Shown: positions 15,096-21,532 of the stretch, in pieces
Layout of the letters: every line of letters begins with the position of its first letter
How positions within the stretch are numbered: the stretch's first letter is position 1
NCBI GenBank assembly: GCA_964645645.1
Contig: CAZYBC010000012.1
Location: 1-30,700, forward strand
DNA from: CAZYBC01 sp964645645
GTDB taxonomy: Bacteria > Patescibacteriota > Microgenomatia > UBA1400 > PJMF01
DNA: 30,700 bases
Reading direction: 5' to 3'
Translations under genes and position numbers: made by a program
Notes under the pieces: model-generated
Databases searched by the model: none
Told to the model about the DNA's origin: nothing
What the model saw: the letters and a program-made list of their open reading frames with translations, nothing else

Positions 15096-17045
15096 ATGAA
15101 AAAATTTTTATCTTTTCTTATTTTTTTAGCATTCTTATTTTTTAGTCCAACTTCAGTACAAGCAAGTGATAAATTTTACAACATTGAGGGAGTTAAGGTT
15201 AATGCCATCATTAAAGAAGATGGTTCTATGGATGTAGTAGAAAAGCGGACTTATCGATTTTATGGCAACTTTAGCTTTGCCTATCAATATTTAAATACAG
15301 ATTCGGAACAAAATAAAAGTCCAGGAAGGACTGAATCATATCGGCTTAGCAATTTTAAACTTTGTGATGATAGCCAATGTTATCAACAAGTTAGCAAATC
15401 GGGATTAAATACTGATAGCCGATTAGCAGCTAATCAATATTTTATTTTAGATTATGCTAATCAAGCTTATCTTAAATGGTTTTATAAAGCTCTAGATGAA
15501 AAAAAAGTTTTTACTTTAAGTTATACCGTGGACAATGCCGTAACCTTTCATACAGATATAGCTGAATTATATTGGCAGTTTGTAGGAGGTGATTGGGAAA
15601 ATTCTCAAGGCCAGGTGGAGGTTACTTTAACTTTGCCACCCAATGTACCTGGTGAGCAAATCACAGCTTGGTTACATGGACCTCTAGATGGCACCGTGGC
15701 TATTCCAGACGCCAAGACAGTGACTTTTACCGTGTCATATCTTGCACCAAAAACCTATTTTGAAGGCCGAGTGCTTTTCCCAAAAACAGTTTTTCCGGCT
15801 CAAGTTCAAGAGAATGGGGCACAAGGCACTCATAGTTTAGCCACCATTATTGAACAAGAAACTGCAGACATTAATAAAACTAAGCAAACAGTTTATATCA
15901 ACTGGGCTGTCTGGATTTTTTCTGCTCTATTAAGTTTGCTATTACTTGTCTTTTTAATTAGAGAAATAAAAATTTTTTGGCAAAAAGGTAAAGACAAACC
16001 CTTACCAAAAGTAAATTTTACGCAAACTCTTTGGGAAGCGCCCAGTGAGTTAGATCCAGCCCAAGTGGTGCAATTAGTTAATGGTACATCTTCTTTGCCT
16101 TCCAGTGTTTTTACAGCTTTGGTTTTGAGTTTGGTACAAAAAAAGGTAGCTAAAATTATCCGCTCTGATAAAAAAGAAGGCTTTTTTGTGAAAGATTATC
16201 AGTATGGGATTGAGCAAGCTGCCTCTAAAACCTCAAATGCTGTTAAGTTAAGCAAAACTCAACAAATTGTCTATGCTTTTTTGTTTGAAAAAGTCGGTAA
16301 AGGCGAAAAAGTGCTTTGGTTTAAAACTCTTACTGCTTATTGCCAGCATTATTCCACCAGTAAATCTGCTTATTATTTCTTTAAAGGTTTGGAAAAGTTT
16401 GCCTTGGCTCAGAATTTAGCGCAAGGTTATTTTGACCAAGAATCCAATAAATATGAAAAAAATAATAAATTTATTATTTTTGTAGCTGGGGTTTTAGTTC
16501 TGCAAATGATTTTATCAACTGGCTTTGTAGGAGTACCAGTTTCTAGTTTTGGTATGGCTTGGGCCGTAGTTTGTGCCATGGTTGCTGGAATTTTAAAAGC
16601 CCAGGCTCAAAAAAGAACAGACAAAGGCTTGAAAGAGGCTGCTCAGTGGACAGCGTTCCGTAAGCATCTCAAAGATTATAGTGTGACTCGCAATTATCCA
16701 ATTGATAGCATTATCCTCTGGGAAAATTATTTGGTTTACGGCTGTGCCTTGGGAATTAGCCTTAAGGCTTTATCTCAGTTACCAGTAAAGTTTGCTGATC
16801 AAGCTGAGGCCACTACAACCATGAATTACTGGGCGATTAGTAGCGCTAATTTTAGTGGAGGTGGGATAAGTGGCGGTGTAGCTAATGCTGATTTTACCGC
16901 CAGTATGAATAGTTTCTCTTCAGCTGTTTCAGCGCTGAATACGGCGGTTAATTCTAGTTATGGCGCTTCTGGAGTTGGGTCTAGTGGCGGATCTTCTGGC
17001 GGAGGAGGAGGCGGTGGTGGTGGCGGCGGCGGTGGAGCAGGGTAA
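15096..17045 (+). CDS. DUF2207-type membrane protein with Gly-rich tail
   Basis: This protein of about 649 residues has a Sec signal peptide (KKFLSFLIFLAFLFFSPTSVQA). A DUF2207-like extracellular beta domain follows (YNIEGVKVNAIIKEDGSMDVVEKRTYRF...). A membrane helix lies at about 269-290 and is followed by a cytoplasmic region with wHTH-like segments (LWEAPSELDPAQVVQLVNG, typical of DUF2207 proteins). Two more hydrophobic segments lie at about 455-500. The C-terminus is a Ser/Gly tract ending in about 13 near-consecutive glycines, typical of YciQ/DUF2207 proteins. Function is unknown; envelope location is clear. The start at 15096 is preferred over 15084 because TATGAT at 15083-15088 ends 7 nt before it and the upstream ATG lies inside that -10. 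Confidence 0.86.
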   Translation: MKKFLSFLIFLAFLFFSPTSVQASDKFYNIEGVKVNAIIKEDGSMDVVEKRTYRFYGNFSFAYQYLNTDSEQNKSPGRTESYRLSNFKLCDDSQCYQQVSKSGLNTDSRLAANQYFILDYANQAYLKWFYKALDEKKVFTLSYTVDNAVTFHTDIAELYWQFVGGDWENSQGQVEVTLTLPPNVPGEQITAWLHGPLDGTVAIPDAKTVTFTVSYLAPKTYFEGRVLFPKTVFPAQVQENGAQGTHSLATIIEQETADINKTKQTVYINWAVWIFSALLSLLLLVFLIREIKIFWQKGKDKPLPKVNFTQTLWEAPSELDPAQVVQLVNGTSSLPSSVFTALVLSLVQKKVAKIIRSDKKEGFFVKDYQYGIEQAASKTSNAVKLSKTQQIVYAFLFEKVGKGEKVLWFKTLTAYCQHYSTSKSAYYFFKGLEKFALAQNLAQGYFDQESNKYEKNNKFIIFVAGVLVLQMILSTGFVGVPVSSFGMAWAVVCAMVAGILKAQAQKRTDKGLKEAAQWTAFRKHLKDYSVTRNYPIDSIILWENYLVYGCALGISLKALSQLPVKFADQAEATTTMNYWAISSANFSGGGISGGVANADFTASMNSFSSAVSALNTAVNSSYGASGVGSSGGSSGGGGGGGGGGGGGAG

Positions 17046-17063
17046 AAGGGTAAAATAAAGCGT

Positions 17064-17483
17064 TTAATTGCTTCTTAAATATTGCAAAAATAAACCTGGT
17101 TTCATAGTAATAATATGAAACTGATCTTTAATTTTATTTACTCGATAATGTTTTAAATTATGAGTTAATAAAAAGTTTACTTTGGCTTTAACAGCGCCGG
17201 CTACGACATGAGAATCTTCTTGATCAATTACAAAAGGGACATAATTTTCAACAAGTCTCTCTTTAGTGAGATTAATCTTTATTACTTCTAGATTTGATAA
17301 TAGTTTAGTATTGAAATTATTTATTCCAAGGCGTTTGCTTACTTCTTTAATCTCTAATTTTATTGATTCTGAGATGAATTTTGTAATTTGAAGATTATTT
17401 AAGATTTCAAAAGAAGCCCCTCTTGTAGAGAGTAGAGCAGAAATAATAACATCGCTATCTAGAAAGACTTTGATTGAGTCCAT
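17064..17483 (-). CDS. PIN-domain putative toxin RNase
   Basis: This 139-residue protein has the PIN-fold acids. They are FLDSDVIISALLS at 7-19 (first Asp pair), a central Glu region (ESIKLEIKEVSKRLG), and DQEDSHVVAGAVKAKVNFLLTHNLKHY with the DxD-like acids and a late conserved Thr/Asn. PIN proteins of this size are Mg2+-dependent RNases, the toxins of VapBC-type modules. Its 5' end overlaps the upstream HTH gene by 25 nt, the usual tight coupling of antitoxin and toxin. Confidence 0.85.
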   Translation of the reverse strand: MDSIKVFLDSDVIISALLSTRGASFEILNNLQITKFISESIKLEIKEVSKRLGINNFNTKLLSNLEVIKINLTKERLVENYVPFVIDQEDSHVVAGAVKAKVNFLLTHNLKHYRVNKIKDQFHIITMKPGLFLQYLRSN

Positions 17484-17746
17484 ACTTTCTTTCTAGTATC
17501 TCTGATAATGTTATTAATATCTTGAAGATTCTTCTCATCTTCTAATTGAGATCGATAAATATCTTCATCCATCCCTGTAAACAAAAATGAAAGTGAAATG
17601 GCGGGAATTCGATATACTTTACCGAATTTTTTAACTCCAATTTCTCCCCGGTCAATTAAATCGTAAATAGTATTTTTTGAAAGTTGTAGCATCTCTGAAA
17701 CTTGTTCAGGGGTATACGCTATCATGGTATCTGTGGGGCTCAACAT
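17459..17746 (-). CDS. excisionase-type HTH protein, putative antitoxin of PIN protein
   Basis: The 95-residue protein starts with an HTH_17/excisionase winged helix (YTPEQVSEMLQLSKNTIYDLIDRGEIGVKKFGKVYRIPAISLSFLF). A charged, extended C-terminal tail follows (YRSQLEDEKNLQDINNIIRDTRKK), suited to wrap the toxin. The order (DNA-binding antitoxin first, 25-nt overlap with PIN) fits a VapBC-like module. The ATG at 17746 lies 6 nt from the -10 of a near-consensus promoter flanked by direct repeats, consistent with autoregulation. A second ATG eight codons in is less likely. Confidence 0.82.
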   Translation of the reverse strand: MLSPTDTMIAYTPEQVSEMLQLSKNTIYDLIDRGEIGVKKFGKVYRIPAISLSFLFTGMDEDIYRSQLEDEKNLQDINNIIRDTRKKVWTQSKSF

Positions 17747-17752
17747 GACTAC

Positions 17753-17798
17753 ATAGTACTAAAAATGACTAGAAATGTCAATATAGTATTAAAAATTA
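17753..17798 (-). promoter_or_regulatory. promoter and direct-repeat operator of HTH-PIN module
   Basis: On the minus strand TTGACA (17776-17781), a 17-bp spacer and TACTAT (17753-17758) make a very good promoter. The plus-strand word ATAGTA(C/T)TAAAAAT occurs at 17753-17766 and again at 17783-17796, 30 bp apart. One copy covers the -10 and the other abuts the -35. TGAC...GTCA (17766-17780) sits between them. This is a plausible autoregulatory operator. Confidence 0.65.
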
Positions 17799-17861
17799 TA
17801 AAAATATGAAGTTTTGTTTATAAGTTAAAACTAGTAAGTTTTTAGGCGGGATTAAGCAAGC

Positions 17862-18183
17862 TTGCTTTTTTTGTTGCCCATTGCTATAATTATAGGCCTA
17901 AATTGTTTTTTAAACAGCTTTTATCTTTCTTTTGCGAAAGAATAAATAGCCAAGTAAAAAAGCAGTTTAGAGTTCTTTAACATTGCGGAAAAAAGGAAAG
18001 ATAAGCAATATCCTTAATCTGTAAAATTGAAATTGCCAGAGTGGCTAGCTATTTGGACATTAATTATAGTTGTGAATTTTTAAACCCGATCATAAAGTTG
18101 TGGGAATAAATTCATTTAGTGTGCAGATAGCTAGCTACTCGGCTGGCCACCCAAGAGGGTGACACTTTCAGCTTTTGAGGAGG
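17862..18183 (+). promoter_or_regulatory. promoter, boxA-like element and structured leader of orphan gene 2
   Basis: TTGCTT (17862-17867), a 17-bp spacer and TATAAT (17885-17890) start a leader of about 290 nt. AGTTCTTTAACATTGCGG at 17971-17988 resembles rRNA boxA and matches the boxA-like word in the leader of orphan gene 1. A 14-bp stem (18039-18052 with 18127-18140, core TAGCTAT/ATAGCTA, one G-T) closes a 74-nt loop. A second hairpin CACCC-AAGA-GGGTG lies at 18148-18161. The Shine-Dalgarno AGGAGG is at 18178-18183. The 17799-18189 gap holds no other gene. Confidence 0.55.
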
Positions 18184-18189
18184 ATTGAA

Positions 18190-18564
18190 ATGAAGACGGA
18201 GACGGCTAACGTTACTTGTATGCGGATTTTTGGTATGTTTGGGGGTGGCTTTGCTTTATTGATTATTTTTTTTGTTGGCCACCGGGCAATGGGTCAGCTC
18301 ACGGGCTGGACAACCCTCAACATATGGTTTTTGTTGAAAGGTTGGATTGTGTACTCATTCGTCAAATTTTTATTGTTCAGTCTTTGTCGGTTTAAACTGA
18401 CAAATATTGAGTATGCGCTATTAGTTTGCGTAGCCATAGTATGGCTGGTAGCTTTGTTTTTTAGACAAATGCTGCCTAGCCCGGTTAATGAGCTTTCTCT
18501 CATTTTCCTGGTGGGGGCTATTTTTGACCCCTACCCGCCATATATTTTCCGTTTTTCCGCATAG
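18190..18564 (+). CDS. orphan hypothetical protein 2, small integral membrane protein
   Basis: I do not recognise this 124-residue protein. It is mostly hydrophobic, with about four membrane segments: near residues 12-30 (GMFGGGFALLIIFFVG), 44-66, 78-98 and 102-116, separated by short basic or polar loops. The start is set by AGGAGG six bases upstream; an in-frame TTG at 18175 overlaps that site and is unlikely. Codon use and G+C are higher than in neighbours. The gene stands alone with its own long boxA-like leader and GC-rich terminator, mirroring the gene at 4749. No homology can be claimed between the two proteins; only their regulatory architecture is alike. Confidence 0.7.
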   Translation: MKTETANVTCMRIFGMFGGGFALLIIFFVGHRAMGQLTGWTTLNIWFLLKGWIVYSFVKFLLFSLCRFKLTNIEYALLVCVAIVWLVALFFRQMLPSPVNELSLIFLVGAIFDPYPPYIFRFSA

Positions 18565-18571
18565 TGTTTCC

Positions 18572-18660
18572 GCCCGGAGTGATCTGCAAAGCCGGCCGGC
18601 TCGCGAGCTGCCCAGCTCGCATCGCCAGCCATTTTGCCCACTCCGGGCAATTTTCTTTTG
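18572..18660 (+). terminator. GC-rich branched terminator of orphan gene 2
   Basis: The outer stem GCCCGGAGTG/CACTCCGGGC (18572-18581 with 18639-18648) is followed by AATTTTCTTTT. Inside it lie the palindrome GCCGGCCGGC and the hairpin GCGAGCTG-CC-CAGCTCGC (18603-18620). It is unusually large and GC-rich for a terminator in this AT-rich window. Confidence 0.72.
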
Positions 18661-18845
18661 TAATTTAAATATCAATTTGTCTTAACATATCAATAAAATC
18701 TGTTTAAAAAACCACCTCGTTTTTTCTATTAAGCCTTTGTTTTTTCAACAACTTTAATCGCATTTTCAATCTGTCTGTGATTTATCATCGCTAATTTCCG
18801 CAACATTAGTTCCGTAAACCCATACCCAAATTTCATTTTTTGGGA
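18661..18845. other. intergenic, nothing recognised
   Basis: This AT-rich stretch between the orphan-gene terminator and the thrS leader promoter contains no gene or clear structure that I can support. Confidence 0.4.
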
Positions 18846-18858
18846 TATAATCACTCTC

Positions 18859-18903
18859 GTGAAACATTTAATTGTGACTACTAGCACTACTACTAACTCC
18901 TAA
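18859..18903 (+). CDS. thrS leader peptide, Thr-rich (14 aa)
   Basis: Starting at GTG the frame encodes MKHLIVTTSTTTNS and a TAA stop. Five of six consecutive codons (positions 7-12) are ACT threonine. There is no Shine-Dalgarno; the -10 lies 7 nt before the GTG, so translation would be leaderless like other genes here. It is a control element rather than a functional protein: ribosome position on the Thr codons would choose between terminator and antiterminator upstream of the threonyl-tRNA synthetase gene. Confidence 0.72.
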   Translation: MKHLIVTTSTTTNS

Positions 18904-18939
18904 AAGGGGGAAGTTTGTGTTGGTAAAACAAACATAGGC

Positions 18940-18964
18940 AACCTCCTTCTTAGGAGGTTTTTTT
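18940..18964 (+). terminator. attenuator terminator upstream of thrS
   Basis: The stem AACCTCC/GGAGGTT (18940-18946 with 18953-18959), loop TTCTTA, runs into a T-tract ending at 18964. It lies 245 nt before the thrS start, with no gene between, so premature termination is the natural reading. Confidence 0.88.
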
Positions 18965-19135
18965 GTACCTCGTAGCTTGTGAGGCGAGGCAAAATAAGAA
19001 TGGGGACTCAGTAGATTCTCCAGCACAAGCAAATTTACAAATTTTTTGCGAGATCAAACGCAATAAAGTTAGCCTTTTAGGCTACAATATAAATAAACAC
19101 TTGAGCTTTAAAGAAGAAGTCCAGTGTTTAAAAAC

Positions 19136-19190
19136 AGACTTACAGCAAAATAAAATTTGCTAGCCGAAAGGCTTATTTTGCAGCAAGTCT
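19136..19190 (+). repeat. hairpin repeat copy 1 (TTATTTTGCAGCAAGTCT)
   Basis: Arms 19136-19153 and 19173-19190 pair at 16 of 18 positions. The loop contains AGCC-GAAA-GGCT. It ends about 8 nt before the thrS Shine-Dalgarno, so it forms part of the thrS 5' leader. Related right arms occur at 23784, 28066 and 30093. Confidence 0.75.
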
Positions 19191-19208
19191 AATAAAAAAA
19201 GGAGAATT

Positions 19209-21122
19209 ATGTCAGCTGTCAAAGCATCATCATCCAGCGCCGCCGGCGCGTCCAATCAAGCTAATAGCCTAGAGCAATTAAGTAAACTCCGTCACACTTG
19301 CGAGCACGTGCTCACTTACGCCATGCATCGTTTATATGGTCGTGACAAGATTGTTATGGCCATGGGTCCAGCCACTGACGATGGCTTTTACTTTGATTTT
19401 GATTTGTCTGCTGAGGCAGAACAAGCTGGTTTTAAGATTAGCGAGGAGCAATTCCCCAAAATTGAAAAAGAAATGCAAAAATTGATCGATGCTGGTTTAA
19501 AAATGCAGCAGGTAGAAGTAGAGCCTAGAATTGCCCGCCGAATTTTTGCCGATAATCCATACAAGCAAGAATGGCTAGATGGTATTGAGCAAGCAGGGGA
19601 AAAAGCTAGCTTGTACTTAACCGGCACTCCAGAACAACTAAAAAATGACAGCGAGGTTTTATCTAATTTATCAAACTTAAATGAAGAAAATGAGCAAAAA
19701 GAGTCCATAAAAATAAAAAGCTTTGTTGATCTTTGTTCGGGTCCGCATTTAGATAGCACTGATCAAATTAAAGCCTTCAAATTATTGTCCGTGGCCGGCG
19801 CATATTGGCACGGCGATGAGAAAAACAAAATGCTAAATCGCATTTATGGCACGGCTTTCTTTTCCCAAGAAGAGCTAGACGCTTACTTGGCTAGAATTGA
19901 GCAAGCCAAGCTCAACGACCATCGCAAGCTCGGCCAAGAGATGGAACTCTTTATGGTTGACGACGAAGTTGGCCAGGGGCTTATCATGTGGTTACCCAAG
20001 GGCGCTTTTGTTCGCCACAAGGTTCAGGAGTTTGCTTTAAATACTTATTTAGCTAGGGGATACCAGCCGGTGGTGACTCCTCACATTGCCAGTAGTGCGC
20101 TCTGGCAGCATTCTGGCCACCTGGATTTTTACTCAGAAAGCATGTACAACCCACTTAAAATTGATGAAGAGGAATATCGGCTCAAACCAATGAACTGTCC
20201 TTTCCACATCAAGATGTACCAGCACAGGCCTCGTTCTTACAAAGAATTAGCAATTCGCTGGACAGAAATGGGCACGGTTTATCGTTACGAAAAGTCAGGT
20301 ACTTTACATGGCTTGGCTAGAGTGCGAGGGTTTACTCAAGACGATGCTCATATTATTTGTACTCCAGAACAGTTACAAGAGGAGTTGGTAGGAGCGCTTG
20401 AGCTAACTCTTTATATTTTACGAACTTTTGGTTTTCAAGAGTTTGAAATGAATCTTTCTACTAGAGGTACTGCTGATAAGAGCAAATTTGTTGGTGAAGA
20501 TGCTAATTGGCAAAAAGCTGAGGCAGCGCTTAAGCAAGCCATGAAAAAAGTTGGTTATGAAAATTATGTTTTGGATGAAGGTGGGGCGGCTTTTTACGGG
20601 CCCAAAATTGATATTAAAGTAGCGGATAGTTTAGGCAGAATGTGGCAATTGTCTACCATTCAGCTAGACTTTAACCTACCAGGTAGATTTAAAATGACCT
20701 ATGTCGGTCAGGACGGTCAGCAGCACGAGCCATTTATGATCCACCGGGCGTTATTGGGCTCTTTAGAGCGCTTTATGGGCGTTTATATTGAACACACAGG
20801 CGGAAAATTCCCAGTTTGGTTGGCGCCTGTACAAGCTAAGATTTTACCCATTACCGATGAACAACTTGCTTATGCTCAAGAATTAGCCGCTCAATTTAAG
20901 CAAGCGGGTTTGAGAGTAGAAGTAGATGATCAAGCCAGCCGTTTACAAGCTAAGATTAGAAATGCTCAACTAGAAAAAGTGCCTTACATGTTAGTGGTTG
21001 GTAAAAAGGAAGTGGAAAATAAGCAGGTTACTGTTCGCAGTAGAGATAGCCAAGAACAAGTAGTTTTAAGTGCTGAGGAATTTATCAAACAAGTAAAAGA
21101 GCAGGAAGTAAGCAAAAAATAG
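19209..21122 (+). CDS. thrS: threonyl-tRNA synthetase, lacking the TGS domain
   Basis: It charges tRNA-Thr with threonine (class II). The 637-residue chain begins with a Ser/Ala-rich stretch of 20 residues and no TGS (N1) domain. The editing domain has RHTCEHVL (HxxxH at H29, H33) and DLCSGPHL near 174-181, with a lysine/glutamate-rich insertion (about 140-168) just before it. The catalytic core has MNCPFHIKMY (zinc Cys) near 328, RWTEMGTVYRYE (motif 2), GFTQDDAHI (zinc His) and HRALLGSLERFMGVYIEH (motif 3, zinc His). The anticodon-binding domain starts at WLAPVQAKILPI. AAAGGAG precedes the ATG. Expression is probably controlled by the upstream threonine attenuator. Confidence 0.97.
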   Translation: MSAVKASSSSAAGASNQANSLEQLSKLRHTCEHVLTYAMHRLYGRDKIVMAMGPATDDGFYFDFDLSAEAEQAGFKISEEQFPKIEKEMQKLIDAGLKMQQVEVEPRIARRIFADNPYKQEWLDGIEQAGEKASLYLTGTPEQLKNDSEVLSNLSNLNEENEQKESIKIKSFVDLCSGPHLDSTDQIKAFKLLSVAGAYWHGDEKNKMLNRIYGTAFFSQEELDAYLARIEQAKLNDHRKLGQEMELFMVDDEVGQGLIMWLPKGAFVRHKVQEFALNTYLARGYQPVVTPHIASSALWQHSGHLDFYSESMYNPLKIDEEEYRLKPMNCPFHIKMYQHRPRSYKELAIRWTEMGTVYRYEKSGTLHGLARVRGFTQDDAHIICTPEQLQEELVGALELTLYILRTFGFQEFEMNLSTRGTADKSKFVGEDANWQKAEAALKQAMKKVGYENYVLDEGGAAFYGPKIDIKVADSLGRMWQLSTIQLDFNLPGRFKMTYVGQDGQQHEPFMIHRALLGSLERFMGVYIEHTGGKFPVWLAPVQAKILPITDEQLAYAQELAAQFKQAGLRVEVDDQASRLQAKIRNAQLEKVPYMLVVGKKEVENKQVTVRSRDSQEQVVLSAEEFIKQVKEQEVSKK

Positions 21123-21143
21123 GTAATTGCAGCTTACAATGGA

Positions 21144-21181
21144 AAAGCCACCGGGTTAATAAAAAAGCCAGTGGCTTTTTT
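21144..21181 (+). terminator. terminator of thrS
   Basis: AAAAGCCAC (21144-21152) pairs with GTGGCTTTT (21172-21180), followed by T. A shorter local hairpin AGCC-AGT-GGCT is an alternative. It lies about 20 nt after the thrS stop and overlaps the end of the convergent Zn-ribbon frame. Confidence 0.7.
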
Positions 21182-21354
21182 AGTGAGAAAATTTAAGTTT
21201 TAAGACTTCAGCTAGCTGTTTTTTTAAACAATTTGGGCAAATAGTATCTCTTTGTGGACCAAGGTTCAGAAAGCTTTTTTTCTTCTTAACAGGTTCACCA
21301 CAGTACATGCAATAAGATTCGTATTCTGTGTTTTCTTTAGTTTTTTTGTGACAT
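21180..21354 (-). pseudogene. small two-CxxC zinc-ribbon protein, start frame broken at an A7 run
   Basis: On the minus strand a frame ending at 21180 encodes a zinc-ribbon: YCMYCGEPVKKKK, about 20 residues, then CPNCLKKQLAEVLKL and a stop. It has no in-frame ATG, GTG or TTG before the first CxxC. An ATG at 21354 is in another frame and runs into TAA after five codons; removing one A from the A7 run (21341-21347) would join it, giving about 57 residues with MSQ at the start. So this is either a decayed gene, a sequencing error in a homopolymer, or a slippage-dependent gene. Two CxxC pairs suggest Zn2+ and nucleic-acid binding. Confidence 0.5.
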
Positions 21355-21413
21355 AGTAAATGCGATCATGATATTTTTAATTAGAGTGTTAATGAGTATT
21401 GGTTATATATTTT

Positions 21414-21441
21414 TATAGTACACAGTATACTATGTACTATA
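21414..21441. repeat. 28-bp near-perfect palindrome
   Basis: The sequence from 21414 to 21441 (core AGTATACT, arms TATAGTACA and TGTACTATA) is self-complementary at 13 of 14 pairs with no spacer. It stands upstream of the Zn-ribbon frame and downstream of the rplA terminator. A dimeric repressor site is the simplest reading. The rest of the 21355-21478 gap holds nothing else that I recognise. Confidence 0.7.
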
Positions 21442-21478
21442 TACCATTTAATTTATTTTTCATTTCGCTTTAATCACT

Positions 21479-21507
21479 AAAAAAGCCCTGTATTATCAGG
21501 GCTTTTT
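21479..21507 (-). terminator. terminator of secE-nusG-rplK-rplA operon
   Basis: The stem GCCCTG-(6 nt)-CAGGGC (21485-21502), flanked by A6 and T5, lies about 26 nt after the rplA stop on the minus strand. It could work in both directions. Confidence 0.88.
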
Positions 21508-21532
21508 CAAATTTCAGTTTTTTAGAATTTTT

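Larger units (their letters stand above)
18846..18964 (+). promoter_or_regulatory. threonine attenuator of thrS
   Basis: TATAAT (18846-18851) is followed 7 nt later by a short reading frame rich in Thr codons (18859-18903). Then come AAGGGGG (18904-18910), a small hairpin GTTTGT/ACAAAC (18913-18933), and a terminator (18940-18964). AAGGGGG can pair with CCTCCTT (18942-18948), the 5' arm of the terminator, so the two structures exclude each other. This is the layout of ribosome-mediated attenuation: stalling at Thr codons when Thr-tRNA is scarce would favour the antiterminator and expression of thrS. The CTCC just before the stop can also pair with the G-run, acting as the protector. Confidence 0.75.

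Noticed and set aside
18421..18675. 84-codon minus-strand frame over orphan gene 2 and its terminator
   Set aside because: It is a shadow of the plus-strand gene; it spans a terminator structure and lacks a start signal, while the plus-strand gene has AGGAGG and a promoter.
18963..19163. 66-codon frame between the thrS attenuator and thrS
   Set aside because: It begins inside the terminator T-tract, has no ribosome-binding site, ends inside a hairpin repeat and its composition is not protein-like; it is the thrS leader RNA.
18846..19208. T-box riboswitch upstream of thrS
   Set aside because: No T-box sequence or specifier stem could be found; the Thr-codon frame and the pairing with the terminator arm explain the region better.
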